Below are positions 41,233 through 50,745 of a stretch of DNA of 64,000 bases, piece by piece (the first letter of the stretch is position 1; each line of letters begins with the position of its first letter). Source of the stretch: Pseudotabrizicola algicola (GTDB lineage Bacteria > Pseudomonadota > Alphaproteobacteria > Rhodobacterales > Rhodobacteraceae); NCBI RefSeq assembly GCF_010915705.1, contig NZ_JAAIKE010000004.1:1-64000 (forward strand), read 5' to 3'. The notes beneath the pieces were generated by a model. It did no database searches. It was not told the origin of the DNA and saw nothing but the letters and a program-made list of their open reading frames with translations. The translations under genes were made by a program, and so were the position numbers.

Positions 41233-41819
41233 CCGAATGGCTGCTCTCTGCCGTGCCCACCTACGGGCCGTTGCTGGTGGCCTTCGTCACCTTCCTCTCC
41301 TGCATCGGGGTGCCGGTGCCTGCCTCGATGCTGATGCTCGCAGCGGGCGGCTTTGCCGCCTCCGATGATCTGGAGGTCTGGCAGGTGGCCGTCGCCGCCC
41401 TCACCGGCGCCGCCTTGGGCGACCAGACCGCCTATTGGGCCGCGCGCAAGGGCGGCGCACCCTTTGTCGACCGCATCGCCACCGGCGCGCGCGCCCAACT
41501 GCTCGACCGCGCCCGCGTGCAGGTGGCGCGGCGCGGCACCCTTGCGGTGTTTCTCACCCGCTGGCTCGTCAGCCCGCTCGCGCCCTACGCCAACCTCATC
41601 GCAGGGGCCAGCCGGATGAACTGGTTCCCCTTCGCCACCGCCGCCTTCGCGGGCGAATTGGTCTGGGTCGGCGTCTATGTCGGGGCGGGCTACAGCTTCG
41701 GCGACAATCTCGAGGCTGCCACCGAATTTGCAGGCTCCATCCTCGGCTTCCTCGCCGCCGGGGCCATCGCGGCGGGTCTGGGCTGGTGGCTCTGGCATCT
41801 GGCCAAGCGGTCAGAGTGA
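41229..41819 (+). CDS. DedA family membrane protein
   Basis: 196 residues, GTG start overlapping the previous stop. It has a VGVPVPA-type re-entrant helix (IGVPVPASMLMLAAGG), GAALGDQTAYWAARKGG and the conserved FLTRWLVSPLAPYANLIAGA segment with the Arg needed in this family. DedA/UPF0043 proteins are implicated in flipping undecaprenyl phosphate or other lipids across the membrane. Confidence 0.88.
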   Translation: MTEWLLSAVPTYGPLLVAFVTFLSCIGVPVPASMLMLAAGGFAASDDLEVWQVAVAALTGAALGDQTAYWAARKGGAPFVDRIATGARAQLLDRARVQVARRGTLAVFLTRWLVSPLAPYANLIAGASRMNWFPFATAAFAGELVWVGVYVGAGYSFGDNLEAATEFAGSILGFLAAGAIAAGLGWWLWHLAKRSE

Positions 41820-41876
41820 CGCTTTGCCACGCCCCCGCCCTTTCCCGATCCGCGACCGCGCCCCATATTCCCCAGC

Positions 41877-42563
41877 ATGATAAAGTTCCTGCCCGTCATC
41901 CTCGCCATCGCCTACGCGCTCCTGATGTGGCGTTTCTCGGTCTGGCGCACCTCCAAGATGCTGGACGAACAGTCCCAGCCGCTGACCGACCCCGCCATCA
42001 CGCGGCTGGCCGACCAGATGGCACAGGCGCTGGATATCCCCACGATCAAGGTCAACGTCTACGAGATCGACGCGGTCAACGGCCTTGCCGCCCCCGATGG
42101 CCGCATCTTCCTCACGCGCGGCTTTCTGAACCGAAAGGCGCGCGGCGAGGTCAGCGCCGAAGAACTGGCCTCGGTGATCGCGCATGAACTGGGCCATGTC
42201 GCGCTCGGCCACACCCGGCGGCGCATGATCGACTTCACCGGCCAGAACGCCGTCTTCGTCATGCTCTCGGCGCTTCTGAACCGCTTCATCCCCGTGCTCG
42301 GCATCTGGATCGCCAACCTGATCTCCACCGCGCTGATGGCCCGCATGTCGCGCCGCGACGAGTTCGAGGCCGACGCCTACGCCAGCGCCCTGCTGGTCAA
42401 GGCCGGCATCGGCACCGCCCCGCAAAAATCGCTGTTCCGCAAGCTTCAGGCGCTGACGAACAACGCCGGAGCGGGCGTCCCGGCCTGGCTGCTCAGCCAT
42501 CCCAAGACCGAAGAACGGATCAAGGCCATCGAAGCCGCCGAACTCCGCTGGCAGGCCCGCTGA
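41877..42563 (+). CDS. M48 family metallopeptidase
   Basis: 228 residues, N-terminal membrane helix, active-site HELGH (about 102-106) and downstream EFEADAYA with the third zinc ligand Glu. Two further hydrophobic segments lie around 120-145. Related to HtpX-type membrane proteases that degrade damaged membrane proteins. Confidence 0.87.
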   Translation: MIKFLPVILAIAYALLMWRFSVWRTSKMLDEQSQPLTDPAITRLADQMAQALDIPTIKVNVYEIDAVNGLAAPDGRIFLTRGFLNRKARGEVSAEELASVIAHELGHVALGHTRRRMIDFTGQNAVFVMLSALLNRFIPVLGIWIANLISTALMARMSRRDEFEADAYASALLVKAGIGTAPQKSLFRKLQALTNNAGAGVPAWLLSHPKTEERIKAIEAAELRWQAR

Positions 42564-42702
42564 CGCGCCCCGACGCCGCGCCTGCGCCATCTTCCGCAGC
42601 GGGCGCGATCGGCGATCTTTCGCCTTCCACGGCCGCGACCGGGAACCTGCGGCGCATCCGCGCGTTGTCAGGGGAACATCAGGATAAGACCAAGGAGGCC
42701 CC

Positions 42703-43056
42703 ATGTCCGCCCCCCAGACCAATATCGACAAACAGCAGCGCCGCCATCGGGGACCGCTCATCGGCATGATCCTCGTGGTCATCGCGGTGGGCATCGGCTT
42801 TGTATGGTGGCTCGGCTACGAGGCGGCGGAAAGCGACCCGCTGCCCGGCCCCAGCGATCAGATCGACGGGCGCACAGGAGAAACGGTTCCGGGCGATGCG
42901 CCCTTTACCGCGCCGCCCGAAGGCACCCCGCCGGTCCAGCAATCCGAGCAGCCCACGCCCGGCGTGCCCAACCAGACGGTTGACCCGCTCACCCCCGCCG
43001 ATGTGCCGGCGGTCGATCCGCTGCCCGAAAGCTCGCCGATCGTTCCCGCGAACTGA
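42703..43056 (+). CDS. Small single-pass membrane protein
   Basis: 117 residues: a short basic N-terminus, one membrane helix (GMILVVIAVGIGFVWWLGYE) and a Pro/Glu/Asp-rich, probably disordered periplasmic tail. No family is recognised. AAGGAGG lies eight bases before the ATG. Confidence 0.72.
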   Translation: MSAPQTNIDKQQRRHRGPLIGMILVVIAVGIGFVWWLGYEAAESDPLPGPSDQIDGRTGETVPGDAPFTAPPEGTPPVQQSEQPTPGVPNQTVDPLTPADVPAVDPLPESSPIVPAN

Positions 43057-43062
43057 TGCCGC

Positions 43063-43614
43063 TCACTGGCCTGCCGAATCCATCGCGCGGGCCAGACGGT
43101 TCAGCCGCACGCGCCTGAGCAGCGCCTTGCGGCCGAAGGCCTGCCCGGACAGGGCGCTGGCCTTGGCCAGAACCGCCGCCACGACAGCCTCCACCGCCTG
43201 CGGCTCGTGCGACCACAGCTCCCACAGGAAACCGTCGGGATCGCGCCGCACGATGCCCTCTTCCGCCAGCAGGTGCTGCGGGAAATCGGCGGCATTGAAG
43301 GTGAGGATCGCATCGGCATGGCCACCGATCGCCACCGCCAGCACATGCACGTCATCGGGATCGGGCAGCGCCAGCCGCGCCTCTATCTCGGGGCGGGCGC
43401 GGACCATCGCCGCAGGAAAGCCCGCGCGCAGCAGCGCCGCCTCGCCCTCGGCCGCCGCCTGTTGCGCCGCGCCCAGCTTGGCCGTCGCCCGCACCCATTC
43501 GCGCAAGATACGCTCGGACACCAGCGGCTCGTATAGCCCCGCCCGCGCGCAGCCCAGCAGGATCTCGCGCAGCACCGTCGGGTAAAGCACGCAGGCATCC
43601 AGAACCAGCCTCAT
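43063..43614 (-). CDS. PIN domain protein (RSP_2648 family)
   Basis: 183 residues with the PIN pattern LVLDACVLYPTVLRE (Asp6), SERILREWVRA (Glu), DPDDVHVLAVAI and ILTFNAADFP. This is the family I know as RSP_2648 from Rhodobacter sphaeroides. No antitoxin is adjacent, so a housekeeping RNase role is possible. Confidence 0.85.
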   Translation of the reverse strand: MRLVLDACVLYPTVLREILLGCARAGLYEPLVSERILREWVRATAKLGAAQQAAAEGEAALLRAGFPAAMVRARPEIEARLALPDPDDVHVLAVAIGGHADAILTFNAADFPQHLLAEEGIVRRDPDGFLWELWSHEPQAVEAVVAAVLAKASALSGQAFGRKALLRRVRLNRLARAMDSAGQ

Positions 43615-43701
43615 CCCGCCCGCTCCTCAAGCGTGACCGCTTTCCTCGCTGCCCCCTGCGAGGACCGCCCGCAAGGGAGGGACGAGCGCACGCGGCGGCC
43701 C

Positions 43702-44946
43702 TCAGTCCAGCCGGAAGGTCAGGGCCTTCAGATACCCCGACTCCGCCAGTTGCGGCAGCATCGGGTGATCGGGGCCTGCAAAGCCGGTGTGGATCAGCTG
43801 CCCCCGCCGCCCGCCGCGCCCGATGCCGCGCGCGCTCGCGTTGCGGAACGCGGCCAGATCGGCGGCATGCGAGCAGGAACACAGCACCAGATACCCCCCC
43901 GGCGCCACCAAGGGCGCCGCCAGCCGCGCCACCCGCTCATAGGCGCGCAAGCCCGCCTCCAGCGCAGGCTTGGCGGGGGCAAAGGCAGGCGGATCGCAGA
44001 TCACCAGATCAAAGCGCGCGCCCTCGGTTCCCAAAGCCTCCAGCACGGCAAAGGCATCGCCCTGACGGGTGGCAAAGCGCGCCTCGACCCCCATCGCCGC
44101 CGCGCCCTCCGCCGCCAGAGCGAGGGCCGGCGCCGATCCATCCACCGCGAGGGCACTTTCCGCCCCGCCCGCAAGGCAGGCCAGCCCGAACCCGCCCACA
44201 TGCGAGAACACATCCAGCACCCGCGCGCCCTTGGCCAGCCGCGCGGCAAAGGCATGGTTGGGCCGCTGGTCGTAGAACAGCCCCGTCTTCTGCCCGCCCA
44301 GCAGGTCCGCCATATACAGCGCGCCGTTCATCGGCACCGTAACCGGCCCCTCCACCGCGCCCGCGATCACCGCCACCTCTTCGGGCAGCCCTTCCAGCCC
44401 GCGCGACCGGCCCGAGCCGTTCTTGACCACCGCCGTCACCCCCGTGACCGCGACCAGCGCCGCCACCAGCGGCTCCAGATGCGCCTCGGCCCATGCCGCA
44501 TTGGGCTGCACCACTGCCACATCGCCAAAGCGGTCGATCACCACACCGGGCAGCCCGTCCGCCTCGGCATGCACCAGCCGGTAGAAGGGCGCATCGAACA
44601 GGCGCGCGCGCATCTCCAGCGCCCGCGCGATCCGCGCCGCAAACCACGCCTGATCGATCACCGCCACGGGGTCGCGGTCCAGCATCCGGCAGATGATCTT
44701 CGACTTGGGGTTCACCGTGACCAGCCCCAGCGGCCGCCGCTCGCCATCCTCCAGCACCGCGAGGGCCCCCGGCACCAATGCCTGCGTGCGCCTGTCCGTC
44801 ACCAGTTCGTCGGCATAGACCCAAGGAAAACCGTGGCGGATCGCCCGCGCCTCGGCCTTGGGTTTCAGGCGCACCACCGGAAGGGCGCGCGAGGAGAAAG
44901 CATCAGCGGAATCGGGGGCGTCATGCGCAAAGGGAGGGGTCATCAT
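43702..44946 (-). CDS. RlmI-type class I rRNA methyltransferase
   Basis: 414 residues. An N-terminal PUA-like domain (HGFPWVYADELVTD ... NPKSKIICRMLD), a middle domain, and a C-terminal SAM-dependent methyltransferase with VLDVFSHVGGFGLACLA and the DPPAFAP catalytic motif and CSCSH. It is a 23S rRNA m5C methyltransferase-like enzyme (RlmI/RlmK family; RSP_2647 type). Divergent from nothing: it runs with the downstream PIN gene. Confidence 0.87.
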   Translation of the reverse strand: MMTPPFAHDAPDSADAFSSRALPVVRLKPKAEARAIRHGFPWVYADELVTDRRTQALVPGALAVLEDGERRPLGLVTVNPKSKIICRMLDRDPVAVIDQAWFAARIARALEMRARLFDAPFYRLVHAEADGLPGVVIDRFGDVAVVQPNAAWAEAHLEPLVAALVAVTGVTAVVKNGSGRSRGLEGLPEEVAVIAGAVEGPVTVPMNGALYMADLLGGQKTGLFYDQRPNHAFAARLAKGARVLDVFSHVGGFGLACLAGGAESALAVDGSAPALALAAEGAAAMGVEARFATRQGDAFAVLEALGTEGARFDLVICDPPAFAPAKPALEAGLRAYERVARLAAPLVAPGGYLVLCSCSHAADLAAFRNASARGIGRGGRRGQLIHTGFAGPDHPMLPQLAESGYLKALTFRLD

Positions 44947-44987
44947 CCCCTCCCCTTACCGCAATCCCTTGCCGTGGGAAATGCCCC

Positions 44988-45662
44988 TCAGCGCAGCGCC
45001 ACCACCGACCGCTGCGACAGCGCCTGGCTCACCAGCATCGGGTCCGTCACCCGGCCCGACAACTCGGCGCGGATCGCGCTTGCCAGCCGCTCGACCACCA
45101 CCACCCGCTGCGTGCGGCCCATCTGCTCCTCGGCCACCGCCTGCGCGCCGCCCGCTGCCTTGGCATCCGCCGTCACCATCCGCGGCCCTTCGATCACCGC
45201 GCCCGTCGCCGCATCCCGCACCGTCAGAGAAAACCGCATCGAATGGGTGCCGCCGACCGTATAGCGCGTCTTTTCCGTCACCGAATGGAACCGCGCCACC
45301 TCGACATCCACCACGACCTTGCGGCCCGTGTTCATCGTATAGGTGCCACGGTCCATCGCTTCCTTGAAGATCGACATCACCTGCGCATGGCGGTTGCCCA
45401 TCGGCTCGCCGCGCCAGACGATATCGGCCACGGGGTAGAACACATTGGCTTCGGACACGCGCAGCTTGCTGGGCACCGAGATGCGGATGTCCTCCACATC
45501 ATATTGCGCCGCCAGAACCTGCCGGGGCCCGGTCGCCTCGATCCGGCCCTGACTGGCCAGTGTCATCTGGCTTTGCTCGGACCGCATCACATCGGGCGCG
45601 CTGCCCGCACAGGCAGACAGGCCCATCAGAACTGCCAGCATCGGCAAAAGACGTGTCATCAT
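44988..45662 (-). CDS. DUF6778 lipoprotein
   Basis: 224 residues from the ATG seven bases after GGAGGA; the frame is open 18 codons further up. A lipoprotein signal (LMGLSAC) precedes a beta-rich soluble domain (DIRISVPSKLRVSEANVFYP, KVVVDVEVARFHSVTEKTRY). I recall this as DUF6778, restricted to Rhodobacterales; its function is unknown. Confidence 0.78.
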   Translation of the reverse strand: MMTRLLPMLAVLMGLSACAGSAPDVMRSEQSQMTLASQGRIEATGPRQVLAAQYDVEDIRISVPSKLRVSEANVFYPVADIVWRGEPMGNRHAQVMSIFKEAMDRGTYTMNTGRKVVVDVEVARFHSVTEKTRYTVGGTHSMRFSLTVRDAATGAVIEGPRMVTADAKAAGGAQAVAEEQMGRTQRVVVVERLASAIRAELSGRVTDPMLVSQALSQRSVVALR

Positions 45663-45797
45663 CACCCATTCCTCCGGGGGAGTTCTTCCCCTTGCCCGAA
45701 CAGGGTTACCTGCCAATCATGGCACGATTGCGCGCGAATGGGCGCAAAAGCGGGGAATTGTGGTGACAAGACCCGCACAGGTTCTGGTTGCAGGAAA

Positions 45798-45827
45798 AAC
45801 GGGGGGCGGAAGACCCCGCCCCCCGTT
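45798..45827 (-). terminator. Terminator after yjhX
   Basis: A perfect 12-bp stem (AACGGGGGGCGG with CCGCCCCCCGTT), 6-nt loop, followed on the minus strand by TTTTCC. It lies directly past the yjhX stop and could also shield the DUF6778 promoter. Confidence 0.75.
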
Positions 45828-45831
45828 CCCG

Positions 45832-46095
45832 TCACCCGCCCTGATTGTCCACCTGCGCCCGCACCGAAAGTCGGCCCAGCCGCGAGATACGGTAGGGATG
45901 CCCCGCCCGCGATTCGATCAGCCGTTTGCGGCGCAACCGCTGGAAGGTCGCCAGATCGAAGCCGTCAAGGATCATCCCCTCGCGCGTGTGGCAGGTGACC
46001 TCCGTCACTTTCGGTCCGCCCGCACGCTCGTGCAAAATCCAGCCGCCCAGCGCCAGAACGTGCAGGGCGCGTTGCTCCTGTCGTGAAATGTTCAT
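45832..46095 (-). CDS. yjhX: YjhX-family toxin homologue
   Basis: 87 residues from MNISRQEQRALHVLALGGWI; the next parts EVTCHTREGMILDG, FDLATFQRLRRKRLIESRAG and HPYRISRLGRLSVRAQVDN match the YjhX family throughout. YjhX is described as a topoisomerase I-inhibiting toxin in E. coli, paired with YjhQ; no YjhQ-like gene is adjacent here. I chose the family-conserved ATG; the frame extends 22 codons upstream. Confidence 0.87.
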   Translation of the reverse strand: MNISRQEQRALHVLALGGWILHERAGGPKVTEVTCHTREGMILDGFDLATFQRLRRKRLIESRAGHPYRISRLGRLSVRAQVDNQGG

Positions 46096-46162
46096 GCTTG
46101 TCTCGTGTGAAAACGTGAAAGAAACCCCGCGCGCCATTGCGGCAGGGGTGCCCGATGTCACG

Positions 46163-46189
46163 CGGCTCTCTGGCAGTCAGAGAGCCTTT
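46163..46189 (+). terminator. Orphan intrinsic terminator-like hairpin
   Basis: GGCTCTCT and AGAGAGCC form a perfect 8-bp stem with a 7-nt loop followed by TTTT on the plus strand. No plus-strand gene ends here; upstream is only the yjhX gene on the other strand. It could end a small RNA antisense to the yjhX leader, or fold within that leader. Confidence 0.6.
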
Positions 46190-46337
46190 TCACACAAGCT
46201 CTTGCATCCAATCTCCATTGGTCCGTCCGGCGCAACTTGCCGCAACGGCGGGTGCAGCCTAGACTCGCCCGAGGGTGTTTTCAATCCGCCTCCCGCCGCT
46301 CGCGCCCGCCGCCGCCCGGGGGATGGGGCGAGCAAGG

Positions 46338-46367
46338 GTTGTTAGCGCTAACAACACCTGCTATACT
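46338..46367 (+). promoter_or_regulatory. edd promoter with overlapping LacI-type operator
   Basis: GTTGTTAGCGCTAACAAC (46338-46355) is a perfect 18-bp palindrome with the central GCGC and TTAGCGCTAA core typical of LacI/GalR-family sites. TTGTTA (46339-46344) and TATACT (46362-46367) are spaced 17 bp apart as -35 and -10 boxes, so the operator covers the -35. A LacI-family repressor released by a sugar acid of the Entner-Doudoroff pathway is the likely regulator; its gene is not in the window. Confidence 0.75.
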
Positions 46368-46402
46368 CCCCGCACCGCACGCCAACCGAAAAAAGGCCCG
46401 CC

Positions 46403-48208
46403 ATGACCCTGCATCCGACCCTCGCCCGCGTCACCGACCGCATCCGCGAACGCAGCCAAGGACCAAGGGCCGAGTATCTGCGCCGCATGGCGGGGGCGGT
46501 GGCGGCAGGCCCCGCGCGCAGCCACCTCAGTTGTGGCAACCAGGCCCATGCCTATGCCGCGATGGAAGAGGACAAGGCGACGCTTGCCACCAGCCGCGCG
46601 CCCAACATCGGCATCGTCACCGCCTATAATGACATGCTCTCGGCCCATCAGCCCTTCGAGCGTTACCCCGACCTGATCCGCGCCGCCGCCCGCGCCGCCG
46701 GGGCCACCGCGCAGGTGGCGGGCGGCGTGCCCGCCATGTGCGATGGCGTGACGCAAGGCCAGCCCGGCATGGAACTCTCGCTCTTCTCGCGCGATGTGAT
46801 CGCGCTGGCCGCAGGCGTCGCCCTGTCGCACAACTGCTACGATTCCGCCCTCTACCTCGGCGTCTGCGACAAGATCGTGCCCGGCCTCATCATCGCCGCC
46901 GCCACCTTCGGCCATATTCCGGCGGTCTTCGTCCCCGCAGGCCCGATGACCTCGGGCATCCCCAATGACCAGAAATCTGCCGTCCGCAACGCCTATGCCG
47001 AAGGCAAGGCCACGCGTGAGGAACTCATGGCCGCCGAGATGGCCAGCTACCACGGCGCAGGCACCTGCACCTTCTACGGCACCGCCAACACCAACCAGAT
47101 GCTGATGGAATTCATGGGCCTGCACCTGCCCGGTGCCAGCTTCGTCAACCCCGGCACCCCCTTGCGCGAGGCGCTGACCACCGCCGCCGTGGAACGCGCG
47201 GCCCAGATCACCGCGCTCGGCAATGATTTCCGTCCGGCGGGCGAGATCCTTGACGAGCGCGCCTATGTCAACGGCCTCGTCGGGCTGATGGCCACCGGCG
47301 GCTCCACCAACCTCGTGCTGCACCTGCCCGCGATGGCGCGGGCGTCGGGCGTGATCCTCGATCTGCAGGACTTCGCCGATCTGTCGGATGTGGTGCCGCT
47401 GATGGCCAAGGTCTATCCCAACGGCCTCGCCGACGTGAACCATTTCCACGCGGCGGGCGGGCTGCAATTCCTCATCAACCAGCTGCTCGACGCAGGCCTC
47501 CTGCACCCCGACGCCAAGACCGTCGCGGGCGACGGGCTCGCCGCCTATCGCCAGGAACCCACGCTCAAGGGCGGCAAGCTCGGCTGGCAGGACGGCCCGC
47601 GCGACAGCCTCAATGACAAGGTGCTGCGCCCCGCCGCCGATCCCTTCGCCGCCACCGGCGGGCTCAAGCAACTCAGCGGCAACCTCGGGCGCGGCGTCAT
47701 CAAGGTCTCCGCCGTCGCCCCCGAGCGCCATATCGTCGAAGCCCCCGCCCGCATCTTCCACACGCAGGATGCCGTCAAGGCCGCCTTCAAGGCGGGCGAA
47801 TTCACCTCCGACACCGTGGTCGTCGTCCGCTTCCAGGGCCCCAGCGCCAACGGCATGCCCGAACTGCACTCGCTCACCCCCACCCTGATGGTGCTGCAAG
47901 ACCGCGGCCTCAAGGTCGCGCTGGTGACCGATGGCCGCATGTCCGGCGCCTCGGGCAAGGTGCCCGCCGCCATCCATGTCTCGCCCGAAGCGGCCAAGGG
48001 CGGCCCCCTCGCCCGCCTGCGCGACGGCGACATCGTGCGCCTCGATGCGGTGGCAGGCACGCTCTGCGTGCTGGCCGACGATTTCGACAGCCGCCCCGCC
48101 CTCTCCATCGACCTTTCGGCCAACAGCCACGGCATCGGGCGCGAACTCTTCGATGTCTTCCGCCAGACCGTCGGCACCGCCGATACCGGCGCGGGCGTGG
48201 TGGTCTGA
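46403..48208 (+). CDS. edd: Phosphogluconate dehydratase
   Basis: 601 residues, the normal length. It converts 6-phosphogluconate to 2-keto-3-deoxy-6-phosphogluconate, the first committed step of the Entner-Doudoroff pathway. IlvD/Edd family features: [58 protein letters not shown] (cluster Cys), [18 protein letters not shown] (cluster Cys) and [20 protein letters not shown]. Transcribed from a LacI-type promoter and followed by eda. Confidence 0.96.
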   Translation: MTLHPTLARVTDRIRERSQGPRAEYLRRMAGAVAAGPARSHLSCGNQAHAYAAMEEDKATLATSRAPNIGIVTAYNDMLSAHQPFERYPDLIRAAARAAGATAQVAGGVPAMCDGVTQGQPGMELSLFSRDVIALAAGVALSHNCYDSALYLGVCDKIVPGLIIAAATFGHIPAVFVPAGPMTSGIPNDQKSAVRNAYAEGKATREELMAAEMASYHGAGTCTFYGTANTNQMLMEFMGLHLPGASFVNPGTPLREALTTAAVERAAQITALGNDFRPAGEILDERAYVNGLVGLMATGGSTNLVLHLPAMARASGVILDLQDFADLSDVVPLMAKVYPNGLADVNHFHAAGGLQFLINQLLDAGLLHPDAKTVAGDGLAAYRQEPTLKGGKLGWQDGPRDSLNDKVLRPAADPFAATGGLKQLSGNLGRGVIKVSAVAPERHIVEAPARIFHTQDAVKAAFKAGEFTSDTVVVVRFQGPSANGMPELHSLTPTLMVLQDRGLKVALVTDGRMSGASGKVPAAIHVSPEAAKGGPLARLRDGDIVRLDAVAGTLCVLADDFDSRPALSIDLSANSHGIGRELFDVFRQTVGTADTGAGVVV

Positions 48209-48300
48209 TCCGCGCGCCCCTTGCCGCATTTTCCGTCTTCAAATATCCCCGCCGGAGGCTCCCGCACTCTCCGCCTTCCCGACGCCAAAGGACCCTGCCC

Positions 48301-48942
48301 ATGACCCCCACCGAACAATCCGCCCGCGCACTGGCCGTCTGCCAGCTTGCCCCCGTCGTCCCCGTCCTCGTGATCGACGATCTGGCCCATGCCGCACCGC
48401 TGGCACAGGCGCTGGTCAAGGGCGGGCTGCCCGCGCTGGAAGTCACCCTGCGCACCCCTTGCGCGCTCGACGCCATCCGCGCGATGGCCGAGGTGGCGGG
48501 CGGCGTCGTGGGCGCAGGCACGCTGCTCACCCGCGCCGATGTGAAGGCCGCGAAAGAGGCGGGCGCCACCTTCGGCGTCTCCCCCGGCGCGACCGACGCG
48601 CTGCTTGACGCCTGCGCAGAATTCGAACTGCCGCTCCTGCCCGGCGCAGTCACCGCCTCCGAGGTGATGCGCCTCCTCGAACGCGGCTACACGGTGCAGA
48701 AGTTCTTCCCCGCCGAACAATCGGGCGGCGCGGCCTTCCTCAAATCCATCGGATCGCCGATCCCGCAGGTCCGCTTCTGCCCCACCGGCGGCATCAGCCT
48801 CAGGAACGCAGCCGATTATCTTTCCTTGAAGAACATCCTCTGCGTCGGCGGCTCATGGGTCGCGCCGAAAGAGGCGATGGCCGCCGGCAACTGGGAGGCG
48901 ATCACCACCCTTGCCGCCGAGGCCCGCGCCCTGCGCGACTGA
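48301..48942 (+). CDS. eda: KDPG aldolase
   Basis: 213 residues. It cleaves 2-keto-3-deoxy-6-phosphogluconate to pyruvate and glyceraldehyde-3-phosphate. Visible: [20 protein letters not shown], the Glu in [26 protein letters not shown] and the Schiff-base lysine in [12 protein letters not shown], then RFCPTGGI. The 92-base gap to edd has no obvious promoter, so both should be one transcript. Confidence 0.95.
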   Translation: MTPTEQSARALAVCQLAPVVPVLVIDDLAHAAPLAQALVKGGLPALEVTLRTPCALDAIRAMAEVAGGVVGAGTLLTRADVKAAKEAGATFGVSPGATDALLDACAEFELPLLPGAVTASEVMRLLERGYTVQKFFPAEQSGGAAFLKSIGSPIPQVRFCPTGGISLRNAADYLSLKNILCVGGSWVAPKEAMAAGNWEAITTLAAEARALRD

Positions 48943-48951
48943 TCGGACGGC

Positions 48952-50562
48952 TCACGCCGCCCAGTCCAGCATCTGCGCCCAGCGCCACCGGCGTCTGGGC
49001 GCGGCCTCCGCGCGCTCCAGCCCCGCCGCAACCGCCGCCCCGATCTCGGCCGAGGCGGTGATGCCCTGCACAAAAGGCCGGTCGTGCATCAGATAGGGCA
49101 AGGCCGCCAGCACCAGCCGCCCGCCATAGCCCGGCACCCCGCGCAGCACATAGCCCTCATCCAGTTCCGGCAGGTCCTGCCCCGCCGCCTCCAGCGCCGC
49201 GCGCAGAGCGGGAAAGGGCAGGTCTGCGCTCTGCATCGGCCGCTGACCGCGCGCATCGATGAAGACGTCGAACCGCAGCACCCGCCCCTTGGTGCCTATC
49301 TGCGTGCCCGTCTCGCCGATCTCCAGATCATAGTCATCGCCCAGCGCCGCCACCTGCAAGACCCCGGCATCGCGCAGGGCCAGCAGACGCCGGATCGATT
49401 CCGGCGGCACCGCCGCGTAATTGTCGATGAACACCCGCTTCAGCCCGGCATCGAAGCGCGCGCGGTCCGCCTCCGGCAGGTCCGCCAGCACCGCCTCCAC
49501 CGTCTCGTGCATCCGCAGGATGGCATAGCGCCAGCCCACCGTGCGCCGCGCCGCGCGGTCGCGCTCCACCTCGGCCAGATTCTCCCGCGCCCAGCCGAAG
49601 GGGTCGCGCGCCAGCCGGTCGGCAAAATAGGCGGCGGCAAAGCTGTCGGCGTCGAGGCGCTCCAGCCCCACATGCGCCGCATAGCCCGGGTCCGCCGCCG
49701 CAATCTCGGCGCGGAACAGGTCAAACAGCGCATCCAGCGGGGCCGGCCCCGCCAGCGCCTCCGACAGGGCCGCCCCCGTCATGATGTCCAGCGGCGCATA
49801 GGGGATCGGGCAATAGAAATCCGCCTCCGGCAGCACCCCGCTGCGCGACATCAGCATGATCTGCAACCCTTCCGCCTGCCGCTCGTAGACCAGATCATCC
49901 GCCTGCCCCGCCGCCCGCACGAAGCGCCCGTGCTGCGCTGCCACCGCCATCGCGGCATCGATCGCGCTCAGCGAGGTGCCCAGCACCCCCACCCGCGCCG
50001 CCGGAACATCGGTCTGGATCAGCCCCGACCACGGGTTCGGGAAATAGCGCGCCGTCTGCGCATCCTCGGCAAAGCTGTGGCCCGATGCCAGAACCACCCG
50101 GTCATACACCGCCTCCTGCGTCCCCGCGACCACGCGCAAACCCCTGTCTCCGGCCCGCACATCGGTCACCTCGACCCCGGTATGCACCTCCACCACATGC
50201 CCCGCCGCCTCTGCGGCGGCGATCAGCTCCAGAAACTGCGCGTTGAACCACGCCCCAAGCATCAGCCGTGGCGTGAACAGCCGCGCATCCAGATCGGCAT
50301 GGGTCAGACCGAAGCGGCGCAGGAAGGCGGCAGGCTGGGCCTGCATCCAGTCCAGATAGCCGCCGCACAGGGGTGGAATCTCTATGCTGGCGATATTGGC
50401 CAGCATCGCGCGGGTCGCGGTTTCCTCGGAATAGGGTGTGCCGACGCCAAGGCTGTCTCCCTTCTCATAAAGGGCGATCCGGCAGGGCTCCTGCCGTTTT
50501 GACAGCGCGGCGAAGGTATAAAGACCGGTCGGGCCAGTGCCGACGATTGCAACAGACAACAT
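48952..50562 (-). CDS. FAD/NAD(P)-binding protein
   Basis: 536 residues from MLSVAIVGTGPTGLYTFAAL; the frame is open 41 codons further upstream without family similarity. The opening is the GxGxxG FAD motif; VLASGH, VGVLGTSLSAIDAAMAVAA (a second nucleotide-binding motif) and FDVFIDARGQRPMQ follow. This is the NAD_binding_9 class of flavoproteins, related to HI0933 and hydroxy-acylglutathione-like YdhS. The reaction is not known. Confidence 0.82.
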   Translation of the reverse strand: MLSVAIVGTGPTGLYTFAALSKRQEPCRIALYEKGDSLGVGTPYSEETATRAMLANIASIEIPPLCGGYLDWMQAQPAAFLRRFGLTHADLDARLFTPRLMLGAWFNAQFLELIAAAEAAGHVVEVHTGVEVTDVRAGDRGLRVVAGTQEAVYDRVVLASGHSFAEDAQTARYFPNPWSGLIQTDVPAARVGVLGTSLSAIDAAMAVAAQHGRFVRAAGQADDLVYERQAEGLQIMLMSRSGVLPEADFYCPIPYAPLDIMTGAALSEALAGPAPLDALFDLFRAEIAAADPGYAAHVGLERLDADSFAAAYFADRLARDPFGWARENLAEVERDRAARRTVGWRYAILRMHETVEAVLADLPEADRARFDAGLKRVFIDNYAAVPPESIRRLLALRDAGVLQVAALGDDYDLEIGETGTQIGTKGRVLRFDVFIDARGQRPMQSADLPFPALRAALEAAGQDLPELDEGYVLRGVPGYGGRLVLAALPYLMHDRPFVQGITASAEIGAAVAAGLERAEAAPRRRWRWAQMLDWAA

Positions 50563-50745
50563 GGGGTCACGGTTCCGATACGGCTCGACAGGAGGGTCCT
50601 GTCCAAGCGGATGCCCATCAACGCGGCCCGCGTCACGCGGGTTCCCGCAGCCCCCAACGCGCGCCATGCGGGCCGACCCAAACAAAAGCGCCGGGGGTCA
50701 TCCCCCCGGCGCGCGCCCTGCCACTGCCGGCAGATTGCCGGCATA

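Larger units (their letters stand above)
46096..46402. other. 307-nt divergent intergenic region yjhX-edd
   Basis: It holds the edd promoter and operator at its right end and an orphan terminator-like hairpin in the middle, both listed separately. No protein-coding frame is convincing. Confidence 0.6.

Noticed and set aside
43063-43614. PIN protein as half of a toxin-antitoxin pair
   Set aside because: No small antitoxin gene adjoins it, and I recall the protein as conserved beside the rRNA methyltransferase in Rhodobacter, so a core function is more likely.
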